A stretch of 30,226 nt of DNA, taken from positions 1-30,226 of the forward strand of contig JBNLDW010000014.1 in NCBI GenBank assembly GCA_050304615.1. The letters are read 5' to 3'. The notes below the pieces were generated by a model. It was not told where the DNA came from and made no database searches. It saw only the letters and a program-made list of their open reading frames with translations. A program made the position numbers and the translations under genes. Positions 5,606 through 14,000 of this stretch are shown piece by piece. This DNA comes from CBFDBF01 sp050304615. GTDB taxonomy: Bacteria > Pseudomonadota > Gammaproteobacteria > Chromatiales > Chromatiaceae. Position 1 is the first letter of the stretch. Each line of letters starts with the position of its first letter.

Positions 5606-6568
5606 TTAACGCTCTCTGGCACCTGCCTGTTTGAGAAGTTTCACCACCTCCCGGTGGCCGTTGCCCGCCGCGTGTCTCAACGCCGTCATGCCATTGAACT
5701 CCTCTGCATTCACGTCGGCATTCGCGACAAGCAGCGCCTGCACTACCCCCAGGTGGCCGTTTTTCGACGCCAGTATCAACGCTGTGGAGCCATACTCATC
5801 CTCCTGGACATCCACGTCGGCATTCGCAGCAAGCAGCTCCTGTACCACCCGCAGGTGGCCGTTCTGCGATGCCAGTATCAACGCCGTGACCTCATCTGAC
5901 ACCTTCCAGGCTTCAACGTCTGCATTCGCGGCAAGCAGCGCCTGCACCACCTCGAGGTGGCCGTTCTGCGACGCCAGTATCAACGCCGTGGCGCCATCGT
6001 CCTCCTTGGCATTCTCGACAACCAGCCCGTGCTCCACCCCCAAGCGTAGGGGGCCGTTCCGTTTCAGCGACGCTAGCATCAACGCCGTGGTGCCATCGTC
6101 CTTCTCGGCATTCACGTCTGCATTCGCGGCAAGCAGCACCTGAACCACCTCGAGGTGGCCGTTCTGCGATGCCAGTATCAACGCCGTGTAGCCATCGCCA
6201 CTCTTGGCATTCACGTCGGCATTCGCGGCAAGCAGCGCCTGCACCACCCCGAGGTGGCCGTTCTTCGACGCCAGTATCAACGCCGTGGTGCCATCGTCAT
6301 CCTTGGCATTCACGTCGGCATTCGCGGCAAGCAGCGCCTTAACCTGGTCAAGATTGCCCATATAAGCTGCCTTAAAGAGGGCACTATCTTCAGCCGCCTC
6401 TGCTGTGCCGACTGAAGCAATCACCACGACCAGTAGCAACACCAATAATCTCGTTTGAGCCAGCCCTCTACACATGTACTGTCGGCCCCACAGGTTGCAA
6501 TTTGAAAGCCCTGCTAGGATAGGGACAAAGATGGAAGCAAAGCGGTCTTCACGGAAAATAGTGCTCAT
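5606..6568 (-). CDS. Secreted ankyrin-repeat protein, paralogue A (8 repeats)
   Basis: A 320-residue protein from the ATG at 6568, which has a GTGAGG ribosome-binding site six bases upstream. A second possible start at 6475 (MCRGLAQ) would give a standard signal peptide. The hydrophobic run LLVLLLVVVIASVGTAEAAED is followed by eight units of about 33 residues of the form TALILASxNGHLEVVQALLAANADVNAK, the ankyrin consensus. Unit 4 has lost the consensus (LKRNGPLRLGVEHGLVVEN). The last unit ends in VVKLLKQAGARER, a typical capping repeat. Ankyrin repeats bind proteins; with an export signal the partner would be in the envelope or outside the cell, but the target is unknown. The gene is a tandem paralogue of the one at 7042-8580 and shares its leader, first repeats and C-terminal cap. 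Confidence 0.85.
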   Translation of the reverse strand: MSTIFREDRFASIFVPILAGLSNCNLWGRQYMCRGLAQTRLLVLLLVVVIASVGTAEAAEDSALFKAAYMGNLDQVKALLAANADVNAKDDDGTTALILASKNGHLGVVQALLAANADVNAKSGDGYTALILASQNGHLEVVQVLLAANADVNAEKDDGTTALMLASLKRNGPLRLGVEHGLVVENAKEDDGATALILASQNGHLEVVQALLAANADVEAWKVSDEVTALILASQNGHLRVVQELLAANADVDVQEDEYGSTALILASKNGHLGVVQALLVANADVNAEEFNGMTALRHAAGNGHREVVKLLKQAGARER

Positions 6569-6649
6569 TATGAACCTCACTGTTAACTTTGTATGTTTAA
6601 ACCACCGAACCCATAAGAGCATCGGACGTTGAGAAGGACTATAAGGGAC
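6473..6649 (-). repeat. Duplicated leader of the ankyrin genes, copy A
   Basis: This stretch is nearly identical to about 8490-8664, with only a few single-base differences. It covers the bases before the signal peptide, the ribosome-binding site and part of the upstream region. It marks the left copy of a tandem gene duplication and probably carries the shared promoter. Confidence 0.8.
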
Positions 6650-6651
6650 AG

Positions 6652-7041
6652 ACCAGATTAACTAGCCTGTGTAAAGAATGTACGGTGAGATTTGCAATCA
6701 AGTGCTTCCCCTTTATTGAACCATTGTGCCGCAGGCGATGCCGTGGCTTATAAAAACTCGAGTTAGGTAGAAGGCTTATACTGTTATTAATCTATTTAGG
6801 TCTATAGGGCGCAATAACCTGCGAGCATTGCGCCGAACGATTCAATCCGCAGTTGCTTGTTCAGCTACCTCAAGCTTGGGATAAAACATTCGGCGTATTA
6901 CGCTTCGCTAATCCGCCCTACGGTCCTTTGGTAAAAGTCAGCCGTGGCGGTACGCCAAGCGATGGTGATCCGATGGCTACTGCACTACCCCAATTTGAAT
7001 TTTTAGTCGAAGAGACCAAATGACTCCGCCCCCTTTTAACG
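6652..7041. other. Noncoding spacer with two inverted repeats and a coding-like tail
   Basis: No complete gene is seen in these 390 bases. GGCGCAAT (6808-6815) and ATTGCGCC (6827-6834) form a perfect 8-bp stem. CGGCGTATTACGCTTCGC to TAATCCGCCCTACG (6890-6920) forms an 8/9-bp stem typical of dispersed intergenic repeats. The plus-strand frame ending at TGA 7021-7023 reads VSRGGTPSDGDPMATALPQF before a short acidic end; it looks like the C-terminus of a lost gene that I cannot name. Confidence 0.5.
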
Positions 7042-8580
7042 CTATCTAGCACCTGCCTGCTTGAGAAGTTCCACTACCCCCGGGTGGCGGTTCTTCGATG
7101 CCATCATAAACGCCGTGGCACCATCCCTCCTCTTAGCATTCACGTCGGCATTCGCGGCAAGCAGCGCCTGCACCACCTCGAGGTGGCCGTCCGCCGCCGC
7201 CCACATCAACGCCGTCCTGCCAGCGTCATCCTTGGTATTCACGTCGGCATTAGCGGCAAGCAGCGCCTGCACCATCTTGAGGTGGCCGTCCTCCGCCGCT
7301 GCCATCAACGCCGTCATGCCAGTGAACTTCGCTGCATTCACGTCGGCATTCGCGACAAGCAGCGCCTGCACCACCTTGAGTTGGCCGTTCTCCGCTGCCA
7401 GTATCAACGCTGTGGCGCCTAACTCATACTTCTGGACATCCACGTCGGCATTCGCGGCAAGCAGCGCCTGCACCACCTTGAGGTGGCCGTACCTCGCCGC
7501 CAGCATCAACGCCGTGGAGTCATCGGCATCCTTGGCATTCACGTCGGCATTCGCGGCAAGCAGTGCCTGCACCACCTCGAGGTGACCTTGCCACGACGCC
7601 AGCATCAACGCCGTTGAGCCATATTTCATCTTGGCATTCACGTTGGCATTCGCGGCAAGCAGCGCCTGCACCACCTCGAGGTGGCCATTCCCCGCCGCCA
7701 GCATCAACGCCGTGGAGTCATCGTCATCCTTGGCATTCACGTCGGCATTCGCGGCAAGCAGCGCCTGCACCACCTCCTGGTGGCCGTTCTTCGCTGCCAG
7801 CATCAACGCGGTGGCGCCATCTTTCATCTTGGCATTCACGTTGGCATTCGCGGCAAGCAGCGCCTGCACCACCTCGAGGTGACCTTTATACGACGCCAGT
7901 ATAAACGCCGTGTAGCCAAAGAACGTCTTGGCATTCACGTCGGCATTTGCGGCAAGCAGCACCTGAACCACCTCGAGGTGACCTTGCAACGATGCACGCA
8001 TCAACGCCGTGTAGCCATCGTCAACCTTGGCATTCACGTCGGCATTAGCGGCAAGCAGCGCCTTAACCTGGTCAAGATTGCCCACATAAGCTGCCTTGAA
8101 GAGGGCACTATCTTCTGCCGCCTCTGCCGTGACCTTCGCGGCAAGGAGCGCCTGCACCACCTCGAGGTGACCTTTAATCGACGCCAGTATAAACGCCGTG
8201 TAGCCATCGCTACTCCTGGCATTCACGTCGGCATTCGCGGCAAGGAGCGCCTGCACCACCTTGAGGCGACCTTTATGCGACGCCGCCATCAATGCCGTCA
8301 TGCCATCGCCATCCTTGGCATTCACGTCGGCATTCGCGGCAAGCAGCGCCTTAACCTGGTCAAGATTGCCCGCATAAGCTGCCTGGAGGAGGGTACTATC
8401 TTTTGCCGCCTCTGCCGTGCCAGCTGAAGCAATCACTACGACCAATAGCAACATCCATAATCTCATTTGAGCCAGCCCTCTACACATGTACTGTCGGCCC
8501 CACAGGTTGCAATTTGAAAGCCCTGCTAGGATAGGGACAAAGACGGAAGCAAAGCGGTCTTCACGGAAAATAGTGCTCAT
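7042..8580 (-). CDS. Secreted ankyrin-repeat protein, paralogue B (14 repeats)
   Basis: A 512-residue protein from the ATG at 8580, which has GAGG just upstream as in paralogue A. The open frame extends further, but those extra codons run into the end of an IS element and are not native. A hydrophobic signal-like stretch (LWMLLLVVVIASAGTAEAA) precedes 14 ankyrin units. Between units 3 and 4 the text VTAEAAEDSALFKAAY interrupts the repeat. It matches the post-signal region of paralogue A (TAEAAEDSALFKAAY), so part of another gene's N-terminus is embedded inside this one. The DNA of the units is itself conserved at a 99-bp period, pointing to recent expansion by recombination. The ligand is unknown, but both products should leave the cytoplasm. 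Confidence 0.85.
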   Translation of the reverse strand: MSTIFREDRFASVFVPILAGLSNCNLWGRQYMCRGLAQMRLWMLLLVVVIASAGTAEAAKDSTLLQAAYAGNLDQVKALLAANADVNAKDGDGMTALMAASHKGRLKVVQALLAANADVNARSSDGYTAFILASIKGHLEVVQALLAAKVTAEAAEDSALFKAAYVGNLDQVKALLAANADVNAKVDDGYTALMRASLQGHLEVVQVLLAANADVNAKTFFGYTAFILASYKGHLEVVQALLAANANVNAKMKDGATALMLAAKNGHQEVVQALLAANADVNAKDDDDSTALMLAAGNGHLEVVQALLAANANVNAKMKYGSTALMLASWQGHLEVVQALLAANADVNAKDADDSTALMLAARYGHLKVVQALLAANADVDVQKYELGATALILAAENGQLKVVQALLVANADVNAAKFTGMTALMAAAEDGHLKMVQALLAANADVNTKDDAGRTALMWAAADGHLEVVQALLAANADVNAKRRDGATAFMMASKNRHPGVVELLKQAGAR

Positions 8581-8664
8581 TATGGACCTCACTGTTAACT
8601 TTGTATGTTTAAACCACCGAACCCATAAGAGCATCGGACGTTGAGAAGGACAATAAGGGACAGA
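8490..8664 (-). repeat. Duplicated leader of the ankyrin genes, copy B
   Basis: Nearly identical to 6473-6649. The similarity stops at GGGACAGA (8657-8664), exactly where the IS3-like end begins, while copy A continues with CCAGATTAAC. The IS has therefore replaced or separated the native upstream sequence of paralogue B. Confidence 0.8.
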
Positions 8665-8665
8665 T

Positions 8666-8926
8666 TGAAGCACCCCGTCTTTCATAGACACTAAGATAAG
8701 GGGATACTACCCTAAGGAGTGATCTATGACTATCAAACGCAAACGGTATACGAAAGAATTTAAGCTGGAAGCGGTGCGGCTAATGGAGGAAGGTGATAAG
8801 CCTGCATCTGATTTAGCCCGAGAGCTAGGAGTTCAGCGGAACCAACTCTACAAATGGCAAGAACAGCTATCCAAGCACCAAGAGGCTGTCAGTCCCGGCC
8901 ATGGTAACCGTATCAGGAGCGAATAA
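8666..8926 (+). mobile_element. IS3-family remnant, left end
   Basis: The element begins with TGAAGCACCCC, a TG-start terminal sequence of the kind found at IS3-family ends, then a good ribosome-binding site (AAGGAG) and the orfA start at 8726. It ends abruptly in the middle of orfA. orfB and the right terminal repeat are missing. The remaining DNA to 8942 gives no transposase. Confidence 0.7.
8726..8926 (+). pseudogene. Truncated IS3-family orfA (transposase helix-turn-helix subunit)
   Basis: A 66-residue fragment. The start TIKRKRYTKEFKLEAVRLM, the middle DLARELGVQRNQLYKWQEQL and the motif PGHG are characteristic of the Tnp_1 helix-turn-helix protein of IS3-family elements. Complete OrfA proteins are about 90-100 residues and continue into a coiled coil that leads to a -1 frameshift with orfB. 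Here the sequence leaves the consensus after PGHG, reads NRIRSE and stops. No orfB is found downstream, so the element cannot transpose itself. The ribosome-binding site AAGGAG at 8715 is intact, so a short DNA-binding peptide could still be made. Confidence 0.85.
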
Positions 8927-8942
8927 GTGAATAATTGGGAGT

Positions 8943-9018
8943 AATTGGGGTCAGGTACAAATTAATTGGCATCCTTGTGCATGCTGTTTATTATTAATGT
9001 GTATCTGGCCCTAATAAT
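8943..9018. repeat. Hairpin repeat, copy 2
   Basis: AATTGGGGTCAGGTACAAAT (8943-8962) pairs imperfectly with ATTAATGTGTATCTGGCCC (8993 onward) around a loop of about 28 bases. The left arm contains the exact reverse complement of the 18-bp sequence in copy 1 (5099-5116). It resembles a palindromic MITE or REP-associated element. Confidence 0.6.
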
Positions 9019-9041
9019 TTTCAATCAAAATCGCATGTGTT

Positions 9042-9491
9042 ATGAAAATTAAAATACTGATATTTACAGCACTAGTTGCATGCTCTGCCTCAATTCAAGT
9101 TATGGCAGAGTCGTTAATGGAGGTTGACAGGGGCAACACTCCGGGCAGGGTGTATATAGATACTGACTCCATTGAACGCACTGGTGATGAGGTCTATTTC
9201 TTTTACGTTTTGGATGTATATGCTGCGCATCGTAATAAAAACGGGAACAGGGTGTATGGGCATCACGAGCTCAGACCGATCGAATACTACAAATCAAACA
9301 AGGTTGAGTTGATTTTTAACTGCCGAACCAGGCAGTCTATGATTTTGAGTGTGCAGGCCTATAGTAATGCAGCCGCTCAGGGCGGTCGAGTTGGTTATTA
9401 CACGGCATTATCTAAAGATCGAAAATGGGAAAGAATAGTTAAAGGGAGCACCTTTAGCTTGTTGATTCCGCATGTATGCGGTGTGGAATAA
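9042..9491 (+). CDS. Exported protein, surface-adhesin E-like
   Basis: A 149-residue protein with a signal peptide (MKIKILIFTALVACSASIQVMA, cleavage after AMA-type residues near 22). The mature part matches the pattern of small periplasmic proteins grouped as surface-adhesin protein E-like: a beta-strand start with YIDTDSIERTGDEVYFFYVLD, a conserved NC in the middle (FNCRTR), a W-x-R-I-V-K-G-S motif and a final Cys (PHVCGVE). The two mature cysteines could form a disulfide. The family has no settled function apart from a proposed adhesin role in Haemophilus, and the assignment here is by pattern only. It stands alone, with the hairpin repeat directly upstream and 155 bases of spacer downstream. 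Confidence 0.65.
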   Translation: MKIKILIFTALVACSASIQVMAESLMEVDRGNTPGRVYIDTDSIERTGDEVYFFYVLDVYAAHRNKNGNRVYGHHELRPIEYYKSNKVELIFNCRTRQSMILSVQAYSNAAAQGGRVGYYTALSKDRKWERIVKGSTFSLLIPHVCGVE

Positions 9492-9646
9492 AGCTAAATC
9501 CTGTTTGTTGGATGGCTAATGATAGGGTCGCGATAACAAGCCGTAACAAACCTGGTCAGGGAGCAGCTATCTTTAATATTGGAGCCCATGAATATCAATG
9601 TTAATTGCTCACTGAATCTATTTGGTGTGTGTGAATAGGAGCATGA

Positions 9647-10078
9647 ATGGGGCAGGCAATCTTAGCGCCAGATGAGGAGTGGATAGACTATATCGCCAAG
9701 ATGTGGCTGCTTGGGAGTCAAATATCAAAAGATGTTACTGGCGTGGAGATGGATGGGAGTCTAGACGACTTAAAGCGTTTACAGGAGATTGTAGATTCGA
9801 ATCAGATATCTGTTGATAACACTCAAGAGCTGCAGTCGCTTGGCATTGTATTTGGCAAGGTGTTAGTCAAAGAAACACCTGATTATGATTGGTGGGTGGT
9901 CGAAGATGAGTATGGCAAAGACGCATGTGTGCGCTATAAAGAGACAACTCTCCTGGTCTTTCCGCAAACAATGATTTCCAAGCGTGTAGAAGATGGCGAA
10001 AAAATTGATGTTTCTGAGCTGTTCTCTGTCTTAAAAGAAGATCTTGAGCGCATTAAGAATGAAAACTATACAGATTAG
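9647..10078 (+). CDS. DUF3806-like protein
   Basis: A 143-residue soluble protein. The block LGIVFGKVLVKETPDYDWWVVEDEYGKDACVRYKETTLLVFPQ and the later MISKRVEDGEKIDV fit the DUF3806 domain, whose function is unknown. The start ATG has AGGAG at about 9637-9641; an overlapping ATG four bases earlier is out of frame. There is no signal peptide or membrane segment. It is followed after 14 bases by the YhcH-like gene, and the three genes from 9647 to 11057 are spaced closely enough to be one operon. Confidence 0.7.
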   Translation: MGQAILAPDEEWIDYIAKMWLLGSQISKDVTGVEMDGSLDDLKRLQEIVDSNQISVDNTQELQSLGIVFGKVLVKETPDYDWWVVEDEYGKDACVRYKETTLLVFPQTMISKRVEDGEKIDVSELFSVLKEDLERIKNENYTD

Positions 10079-10092
10079 AGAGATTTGAAATT

Positions 10093-10572
10093 ATGATTAT
10101 TGATACGTTAGAGAATTGGCAGCATTACCATTATGGGGCGGGATGGGGGCACGCCTTTGAGTTCTTGCAATCATTGACTGCTAATTCAGAAGAGAGGAGG
10201 TACGACATTCAAGGGGATGAAATTTATGCGCAGGTTATGAGTTATGAGACGCGTGCGCCACAAACAGCCGTGCTGGAGACGCACCGCAAATATGTAGATA
10301 TCCAGGCTGTGCTAAATGGTGGCGAGCGGATTGAATGCTTTGCAAGAGAGGGGCTGGAGATTGATCAGCCATATAACGAGGCCAAAGATGCCGAGTTTTA
10401 TCGACGCATCTCTCCTGGCCCGACTCGTGTGGATCTATTCCCTGGATCATTTATTACGTTTTTTCCGCATGACGCGCATATGCCTGGCCTGATAATCGGG
10501 GAAGAGTCGGAGATGGTTAAAAAAGTGGTTATAAAGATCAGGGTAGAGCTGCTGGCCTCCGGGGCAGACTGA
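10093..10572 (+). CDS. YhcH/YjgK/YiaL family protein
   Basis: A 159-residue cytoplasmic protein of the cupin-like DUF386 family (YhcH/YjgK/YiaL, EbgC-like). Matching parts are ETHRKYVDIQAVLNGGERIE, the metal-site His residues in THRKYVDIQ, the run LFPGSFITFFPHDAHMPGL and the KKVVIKI end. Members are linked to sugar or sialic-acid metabolism and several bind metal; the substrate here is not known. The gene ends three bases before the next start (TGA at 10570, ATG at 10575), so the two are probably translated from one message. Confidence 0.85.
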   Translation: MIIDTLENWQHYHYGAGWGHAFEFLQSLTANSEERRYDIQGDEIYAQVMSYETRAPQTAVLETHRKYVDIQAVLNGGERIECFAREGLEIDQPYNEAKDAEFYRRISPGPTRVDLFPGSFITFFPHDAHMPGLIIGEESEMVKKVVIKIRVELLASGAD

Positions 10573-10574
10573 TC

Positions 10575-11057
10575 ATGCAGTTGATGCGCGCTCTCAGGTA
10601 TCTAACTGCAAATATCTATACCAAATGGATATTGATTGTTAGCCTGAATGCGGTATTGGGTTTTATCCTGGGATATGAGGATGGTGGTTATGTGCATCTC
10701 ATCGGAATGATATCTGGTGTTGTTACCTGGTTTCTAGCCTATCTGTTTCTGGATAAATATCTGCAAAAAACAGGACGTAAAAACATGAGCCGCAAGCTCT
10801 CTCTTAGTGCTGCACTTAGGATTCCCCTGCAGTTGTTGGCTATTCCAGATGTGTATGCTGGTATGGCTGCGATTTGGACAATTGAAATGCTAGGTTTGGG
10901 TGGGGTGGGGGTTGGAGGGGGCTTCATTGAATCTTATTGTGCCACCGTATTTACAGGCCTGTATTTGAGTTTTATCTGTTCATTCATTTACCTTGGCATA
11001 TCAGGTGTGGAAGCAGTTAAGGGCTTGAGGGCAAATGCCAGCAAAAAAGCTAACTAG
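10575..11057 (+). CDS. Membrane protein of unknown function
   Basis: A 160-residue protein with about four hydrophobic segments (near 16-36, 41-60, 82-104 and 127-147). A basic stretch (DKYLQKTGRKNMSRK) follows the second. A Gly-rich loop (LGLGGVGVGGGF) precedes the last segment. I recognise no family. The ATG is two bases after the upstream stop, consistent with translational coupling. Its stop lies three bases from the stop of the convergent RND gene and no terminator hairpin is seen between them, so the two transcripts may run into each other. Confidence 0.7.
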   Translation: MQLMRALRYLTANIYTKWILIVSLNAVLGFILGYEDGGYVHLIGMISGVVTWFLAYLFLDKYLQKTGRKNMSRKLSLSAALRIPLQLLAIPDVYAGMAAIWTIEMLGLGGVGVGGGFIESYCATVFTGLYLSFICSFIYLGISGVEAVKGLRANASKKAN

Positions 11058-11060
11058 CGG

Positions 11061-14000
11061 TCAGGGCTCTTCTTGAATAGGCTCTTCTGCGTGGTGCTCT
11101 TTAGCCAACAGGACGTAGATCGAAGGCAACACGAACAGGGTGAAGATGGTGCCAACTGTCATGCCACCCACTAGCACCAGGCCGATGGAGTTACGGGCCG
11201 CCGCGCCTGCACCAGTTACCAGGGTTAGAGGAAAGTGTCCGGCAACCGTGGCTACAGTGGTCATTAGCACCGGGCGCAGTCTGGTCATGGACGCCTCGCG
11301 GATCGCCTCCACCTTCGAATGCCCTTGTTCTTGTAGCTTGTTGGCAAACTCTACAATGAGAATACCGTTCTTCGCGATAAGCCCAACCAGGGTGACCATA
11401 CCGACCTGAGCGTAGATATTGAGGGTAGTGGTCCAACTGCTGGTCCAGAAGGGCATGTTTGGGTTTGGCATCTTCAGGAAGGTGAATAGCAGGGCGCCAA
11501 ACATTGCCAGGGGCACAGAACCCATCAGGATGATCAGAGGATCACGGAAGGAGTTGAACTGTACTGCCAGTGCCAGGAAGATCAGGACGATGGCCAATGC
11601 AAAGGCCGGTAGAAACTTGTTGCCTTCCTGCCGCAGTTGGCGCGACTCACCGGTATAGTCTACGGTGTATCCCGGCGGCAGTATCTCCCGTGCTGCCTCT
11701 TCAAGTACCGTGAGAGCCTGGTCGAGGGTGCGGTTGGTCATGCCAGACAGCTTGACCGAGTTAAGCTGCTGGAAGCGGTTGAGAGAGCGTGGCACTGTCT
11801 TGTGCTCGATATGCGCCACGGTGCTCAACGGAATAAGCTGGCCTGCGGGGCCACTGATATGGATATCTGTGAGCTGTTCCGGATTGAGGCGCTGGCTACG
11901 TTCGATCTGTGGAATCACCTTGTAGCTACGACCGGCGATATTGAAGCGGTTGACGAAATTCCCTCCCAACGCGGCGGCCATATCTCTACCTACCTGATTG
12001 AGATTGAGTCCGAGCGAGCCGATCTTGTCACGATCAAGTACTACTTGAGCCTCTGGCTGATCGTACTTTAGATCAATCTGCGGCGGAAAATGGAACATGC
12101 CGCTCATGGTCGCCTTCATCTGAATCTGTTGGGCAAAGTCGAGCAGCTGTTTGGCATCCGCGGTAGAGGCGATGATGAACTCAACAGGGAAGTTGCTGCC
12201 ACCAGGCAGTGCGGGTGGTGTGGTCGCAAAGATCTGAAATCCCGGAATCTGCGAGAGCTTACCCTGGATTTCCGGCACTATCTCAAAAACGGTACGTTCG
12301 CGCGGTGCATGCCAGGGCTTAACTACCATACCGGAGAAGCCATCGGTGTCGAACGCGGCACCGACGGAGGGCGCAAACAGTATCTGAAAGGTTAGATCCG
12401 CCTCTGGCGTGCTGAGGAAGGCCTTTTCGACCGCGCGACCGAAAAATTCCTTCTGGTCTGCGGTGGCGTTGGCTGGCGCGTTGATGATGCCGAAGATTAC
12501 GCTTTGATCCTCGCCCGGAGCCAGCTCCTTTGGCGACATACTATATAGAGGGAATGCCATCAGTGAGACGCCCAGCCAGATTGCGTAGACGTAGGGCCGC
12601 ACCTCAAGGGTTTTGCCGATCAGGTGGCCGTAGGTCTGACGCAGGCGGTCGAAGTGGTGGTTGATCCAGCCGGTGAAACCGCGCTCTTCGGCCTTGGCAT
12701 CACGCAGCATGTGGGAGGACATCATCGGCGACAGGGTCAGTGCGACAATACCGGAGATGGTCACGGTACCTGCCAGGGTGAGGGCAAACTCGCGAAACAG
12801 GGCGCCGGTCAGTCCGCCTTGTAGTGCCACCGGCATGTAGACTGCAGCCAGGGTGATAGTCATGGCGATGACTGGTCCCACAAGTTCGCGGGCACCGAGC
12901 AGCGAGGCCTCCAGCTTGCTGCGCCCCTCGCGCAGGTGGCGCTCAATGTTCTCCACCACCACTATGGCGTCGTCTACCACCAGACCAACCGAGAGCACAA
13001 TCGCCAGCAGAGTAAGCAGGTTCAGGGTAAACCCAAAGACCTGCATCAGAAAGATGCTGCCGATTAGTGAAACCGGTATCGCGATAGTCGGTACCATGGC
13101 TGAACGCAGGGAGCCGAGAAACAGAAAGATAACAATGATAACGATTATCAGAGTATCGGCCAGGGTCTTGGTCACCTCGGTGATAGCAGTAGATATATAT
13201 TCCGATGCGTCGTAACCGATATTGACATCAAGGCCCGTCGGCAGGTCGCGAGCGATGGCGTCTATCTCGGTGCGCACCAGTCTGACCACGTCGATGGTGT
13301 TAGCGTTCGGCAATGGAAAGATCCCCATGAAGACCGCAGTCTGACCGGAGTAGCGCACCGAGGTGTCGTAGTCCTCGGAGCCCAGAACGATATCTGCGAT
13401 ATCCTGCAGGTGCACGACGCTGTCATCTTTCTGGTAGATCACCATGCGTTTAAACTCATCCACCGAGTGGAGATCTGTATTGGCGGTAAGATTGACCTGG
13501 ACCAGTGAGCCCTTGGTGCTGCCCACTGCAGCAAGGAAGTTGTTGGCGGCTAGCACCTGCCGCACCTGGGTCGGGCTGATCTGCAGTGCTGCCATCTTGT
13601 CTGGTTTGAGCCAGATGCGCATGGCGAAGGTGCGTGCGCCAAGCACGGCCGCCCGTTGTACCCCTGCAACTGCTGACAGGCGTGGCTGTACCACGCGAAT
13701 TAGATAGTCGGTGATCTCTGCCTGAGAGAGGATGTCGGAGGCAAAGCTTATATAGGCAGAGGCAAATCTGGAATCTGCCGACTGCACTGAGATTGCTGGC
13801 ACCTGAGCCTCGGTGGGAAGATCGTTGCGCACCTGGTTCACCTTGGCAGTGATCTCAGCTAGTGCCTTGGTGGGTTCGTAGTTTAGTTTGAGCCGCGCGT
13901 TAACCGTAGAGAAGCCCTGTAGACTCTTCGATTCAATATAGTCGATACCGTCGGCCGAGGCGATGGCCTGCTCCAAAGGCGTGGTAATAAAGCCGCGCAC

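Noticed and set aside
5631..8427. Long plus-strand ORFs opposite the ankyrin genes (up to 248 residues)
   Set aside because: They are the antisense of the 99-bp ankyrin repeats. The repeat unit is a multiple of three without stops in some antisense frames, so long frames follow automatically. Their translations are low-complexity and match no family.
5606..8580. Regular 99-bp repeats as a CRISPR array
   Set aside because: The period is constant and in frame, the units code for ankyrin consensus, and there are no unique spacers of constant length or palindromic repeats.
8581..8691. Upstream extension of ankyrin paralogue B to 8691
   Set aside because: The extra codons come from the IS end and the noncoding leader. 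The start at 8580 has its own ribosome-binding site and matches paralogue A.
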